From Yersinia canariae (GTDB taxonomy: Bacteria > Pseudomonadota > Gammaproteobacteria > Enterobacterales > Enterobacteriaceae), in contig NZ_CP043727.1 of the NCBI RefSeq assembly GCF_009831415.1, positions 1,116,001 to 1,180,000 of the forward strand: a stretch of DNA of 64,000 bases, read 5' to 3'. The first letter of the stretch is position 1. Each line of letters opens with the position of its first letter. The notes below the pieces were generated by a model. The model had not been told where the DNA came from, did no database searches, and saw nothing but the letters and a program-made list of their open reading frames with translations. The translations under genes and the position numbers were made by a program. This document shows positions 61,571 through 64,000 of this stretch, in pieces.

Positions 61571-62302
61571 ATGGCTGATTTGTTGCTGGGCGTTAATATT
61601 GATCACATTGCGACATTACGAAATGCACGTGGGACCATTTATCCTGATCCTGTTCAGGCCGCTTTTATCGCCGAACAAGCTGGTGCTGATGGTATTACTG
61701 TCCATTTACGTGAAGATCGCCGCCATATCACGGATCGGGATGTGCGTATCTTGCGCCAGACAATCCAGACCCGTATGAATCTGGAAATGGCTGTCACTGA
61801 TGAAATGGTTGATATTGCTTGTGAGCTACAACCTCAATTTTGTTGCTTGGTACCAGAAAAACGTCAGGAAGTGACCACTGAAGGTGGGCTGGATGTCGCC
61901 GGTCAAATTGATAAAATGACTGTCGCGGTGAGTCGACTTTCTGAAGCCGGTATCCTGGTTTCACTGTTTATCGACGCCGATATGCGCCAAATTGATGCCG
62001 CAGTGGCTGTTGGGGCTCCTTACATCGAAATTCACACCGGTGCTTATGCAGATGCTATTTCAGATTTGGCGCGTCAGGCTGAATTAGTGCGGATTGCCAA
62101 AGCAGCGACCTATGCCGCCAGCAAAGGATTAAAAGTTAACGCAGGCCACGGCCTGACTTACCACAATGTTCAACCCATTGCCGCTTTGCCGGAGATGCAT
62201 GAGCTAAATATTGGCCATGCAATCATTGGCCAGGCAGTGATGTCGGGCCTTGCTGCTGCTGTTACCGATATGAAAGTATTGATGCGGGAAGCGCGTCGTT
62301 AA
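61571..62302 (+). CDS. pdxJ: Pyridoxine 5'-phosphate synthase
   Basis: 243-residue TIM-barrel enzyme for vitamin B6. Opening [19 protein letters not shown], catalytic Glu in [15 protein letters not shown] and [13 protein letters not shown] are diagnostic. It overlaps acpS by 1 base. Confidence 0.98.
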   Translation: MADLLLGVNIDHIATLRNARGTIYPDPVQAAFIAEQAGADGITVHLREDRRHITDRDVRILRQTIQTRMNLEMAVTDEMVDIACELQPQFCCLVPEKRQEVTTEGGLDVAGQIDKMTVAVSRLSEAGILVSLFIDADMRQIDAAVAVGAPYIEIHTGAYADAISDLARQAELVRIAKAATYAASKGLKVNAGHGLTYHNVQPIAALPEMHELNIGHAIIGQAVMSGLAAAVTDMKVLMREARR

Positions 62303-62682
62303 TGGCTATTCTTGGGTTAGGTACTGATATTGTTGAAATTTCCCGAATAGAGGCAGTGGTTGAGCGCAGTGGCGAAAAGCTGGCTCGGCGTATCCTCAGC
62401 CCATCGGAATGGCAGCATTATCAGCAACACCAACAGCCAATCCGTTTTTTGGCTAAACGTTTTGCAGTTAAAGAGGCTGCCGCTAAAGCATTCGGCACCG
62501 GTATCCGTAATGGTTTGGCATTCAACCAGTTCGAAGTGGTTAACGACGCATTGGGCAAACCAACACTGCGTTTACATCACCGGGCAGCAGAATTGGCAGT
62601 TGAACTGGGGGTCAAATCGTTGCATGTGACTCTGGCTGACGAACGGCGCTATGCCTGTGCCACTGTGATTATCGAGAGCTAA
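62302..62682 (+). CDS. acpS: Holo-ACP synthase
   Basis: 126-residue enzyme that adds the phosphopantetheine arm to acyl carrier protein. [15 protein letters not shown] (Mg-binding Asp8 region) and [14 protein letters not shown] are the two family motifs. Last gene of the lepA-to-acpS cluster; a terminator follows. Confidence 0.97.
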   Translation: MAILGLGTDIVEISRIEAVVERSGEKLARRILSPSEWQHYQQHQQPIRFLAKRFAVKEAAAKAFGTGIRNGLAFNQFEVVNDALGKPTLRLHHRAAELAVELGVKSLHVTLADERRYACATVIIES

Positions 62683-62721
62683 AGTTCCTATTGCTGCCAA
62701 ATTGCAGTGAATCGGGATTGA

Positions 62722-62751
62722 GGGGCGAGCATGAAAATGCCGCCCTTTTTT
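62722..62751 (+). terminator. Terminator after acpS
   Basis: GGGGCG-AGCAT / ATGC-CGCCC stem with a GAAA loop and TTTTTT. Confidence 0.88.
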
Positions 62752-63107
62752 ATTATTCATGCTATCCAACGCTAAGTCGTGACCCCGGTAACTTTCATAT
62801 TTTCTATTCTGAGCTTGTGTACTTTACACACCATCACTGGGTGAAAACTCACTGGAATAAATCTTAATTTTGCGATCTGCCCGACAAGTTGGTTAACCAA
62901 TACTTCATTTGGTCGGCCAATTGGTGGTACTTGTAATACCAAATTGTTGGGCTTCATCGGCAGTTTGGTCGTGTAAATACGGAATGAGATCAAAAATAAC
63001 TGTATGAGTGCGATTTTCGACGAATAAAAAATCACCATATTTGGCCTGACCAATATAAGAAAGTGATATCAGAAAAATTGATGTTTAACTACTGGGGAAA
63101 ATAAAAA
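62752..63107. promoter_or_regulatory. Upstream region of the GntP-type permease
   Basis: About 355 bases without a supported gene. It holds a cluster of TTGG...CCAA dyads (listed separately) and a GGGGA ribosome-binding site before the permease. A 93-codon minus-strand ORF across this region overlaps the dyads and has no recognisable features. Confidence 0.55.
62889..62942. promoter_or_regulatory. Cluster of three TTGG...CCAA operator-like dyads
   Basis: TTGGTTAACCAA (62889-62900) is a perfect palindrome, TTGGTCGGCCAA (62909-62920) is a near palindrome, and TTGGT...ACCAA (62921-62942) has a longer spacer. Such TTGGT/ACCAA dyads are typical of GntR-family operators. They lie 165-220 bases before the permease start. 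Confidence 0.55.
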
Positions 63108-64000
63108 ATGGAATGGATTAATATTCTATGGGTGATATTGGGCATTGGCTTAATGCTATTGCTTAATATCCGTTATCAGATTAACTCAATGATTGCATTG
63201 CTTTTAGCAGCTCTGCTGGTGGGGACTCTCGCCGGGATGGACTTGCTTAAACTTCTGCACACTATTAAAGCGGGGTTTGGCGGGACACTCGGTGAACTGG
63301 CAATAATCGTCGTATTCGGTGCGGTTATCGGCAAGCTTATGGTGGATTCTGGGGCCGCTCATCAGATAGCTCAGACGCTATTGCGCCGGTTCGGGCTAAA
63401 GTATGTTGAGTTTGCCGTCATAATCATCGGCCTGATCTTTGGTTTGGCGATGTTCTATGAAGTTGCCTTTATCATTTTAGCGCCATTGATTATTGCTATT
63501 GCCGTTGAAGCTAAGATCCCATTCTTGAAATTAGCCATCCCGGCAGTGGCGGCCGCGACTACCGCGCACTCCCTTTTCCCACCGCAGCCGGGGCCAGTTG
63601 CGCTCGTTAGTGCCTATGGTGCTGATATGGGGATGGTTTATATCTATGGTGTTTTGGTTGCCATCCCTTCTGTTATTTGTGCCGGGCTGATTTTGCCAAA
63701 ATTCCTTGGCAACCTGGAACGGCCAATTCCAACCTTCCTGAAAGCGGATAATCCGCTGGATGAAAACAATTTGCCGTCGTTTGGTACTTCGATTCTGGTG
63801 CCGTTAATCCCTGCTTTTATTATGATTTTCACGACCGTTGCCAACATCTGGCTGGTGAAAGGGACGGCGTCGTACACCATCCTCAACTTCGTGGGCTCAT
63901 CGCCAATTGCCATGTTTATCGCGATGCTGGTTGCTTTTGTTTTGTTTGGCACCGGACGTGGTCATAAGATGGAATGGGTCATGCACTCATTTGAAGGGGC
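63108..64000 (+). CDS. GntP-family gluconate/hexuronate-type permease (cut by window end)
   Basis: The first 297 residues of an H+ symporter of the GntP family (GntT, DsdX, IdnT relatives). About eight membrane segments are in view; family segments [43 protein letters not shown] and [17 protein letters not shown] are clear. The substrate (gluconate, serine or another acid) cannot be told from this part. The frame is open at the window end. The start ATG follows TGGGGA. Confidence 0.92.
   Translation, partial: MEWINILWVILGIGLMLLLNIRYQINSMIALLLAALLVGTLAGMDLLKLLHTIKAGFGGTLGELAIIVVFGAVIGKLMVDSGAAHQIAQTLLRRFGLKYVEFAVIIIGLIFGLAMFYEVAFIILAPLIIAIAVEAKIPFLKLAIPAVAAATTAHSLFPPQPGPVALVSAYGADMGMVYIYGVLVAIPSVICAGLILPKFLGNLERPIPTFLKADNPLDENNLPSFGTSILVPLIPAFIMIFTTVANIWLVKGTASYTILNFVGSSPIAMFIAMLVAFVLFGTGRGHKMEWVMHSFEG

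Noticed and set aside
62772..63053. 93-codon minus-strand ORF
   Set aside because: It covers the operator-like dyads, has no ribosome-binding site and no recognisable domain.

Overview
The window looks like Yersinia chromosome, most likely the Y. enterocolitica group. It holds the Yersinia-type ureABCEFGD urease locus flanked by the two nickel transporters known from yersiniae (YntABCDE and UreH), the secreted phospholipase pair yplAB, ERIC repeats, and the enterobacterial order smpB-ratAB-bamE-recN-nadK-grpE and rpoE-rseABC / lepA-lepB-rnc-era-recO-pdxJ-acpS. No species marker was tested, so the species call is an inference.

Layout. (1) 1-13271: nickel ABC importer yntABCDE, an AT-rich gap with one orphan small membrane ORF, urease structural (ureABC) and accessory (ureEFGD) genes, and the urea transporter yut. 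(2) 13295-15552: nickel permease ureH, split by a 1195-bp IS5 copy. (3) 15618-20842: periplasmic acid chaperone hdeB, potassium channel kch, two fluoride-channel genes, aldo-keto reductase gpr and a PQQ-type sugar dehydrogenase. (4) 21409-26589: a chitobiose operon in which a GH1 phospho-beta-glucosidase takes the usual place of the GH4 enzyme. (5) About 26971-37501: a P4-like phage satellite at the 3' end of ssrA (tmRNA). (6) 37502-53554: conserved core genes plus yplAB. (7) 53569-64000: an orphan membrane gene, a second IS5 (opposite orientation to the first), the lepA-to-acpS cluster, and the start of a GntP-type permease cut by the window end.

The satellite is the most unusual part. It keeps a P4 backbone: alpha primase-helicase, two sets of replication iterons (ori and crr), an AlpA/Vis-type regulator, a C4/CI-like antisense RNA with its target upstream, an Ogr/Delta-box late promoter (TGT-N12-ACA), a two-gene late operon, a cos-like sequence, and an ssrA-type integrase with arm-site repeats. 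Between cos and int, where P4-like satellites are known to carry anti-phage cargo, lies one large AT-rich gene for a 909-residue STAND-type NTPase. Its N-terminal region contains an Rx4H HEPN-like motif (RNQISH), its middle has an NB-ARC/NACHT-like P-loop core followed by a helical region, and its C-terminus resembles a cold-shock (OB-fold) domain. I read it as a candidate single-gene anti-phage system that senses nucleic acid and may act as an RNase. This rests on motifs and position only.

How the parts fit: urease, urea uptake, nickel uptake and HdeB form an acid-survival cluster. In this genome ureH is broken, so nickel supply for urease would rest on Ynt. The two IS5 copies are inverted relative to each other and flank about 39 kb, so recombination between them would invert the chitobiose operon, the satellite and the rpoE region together.
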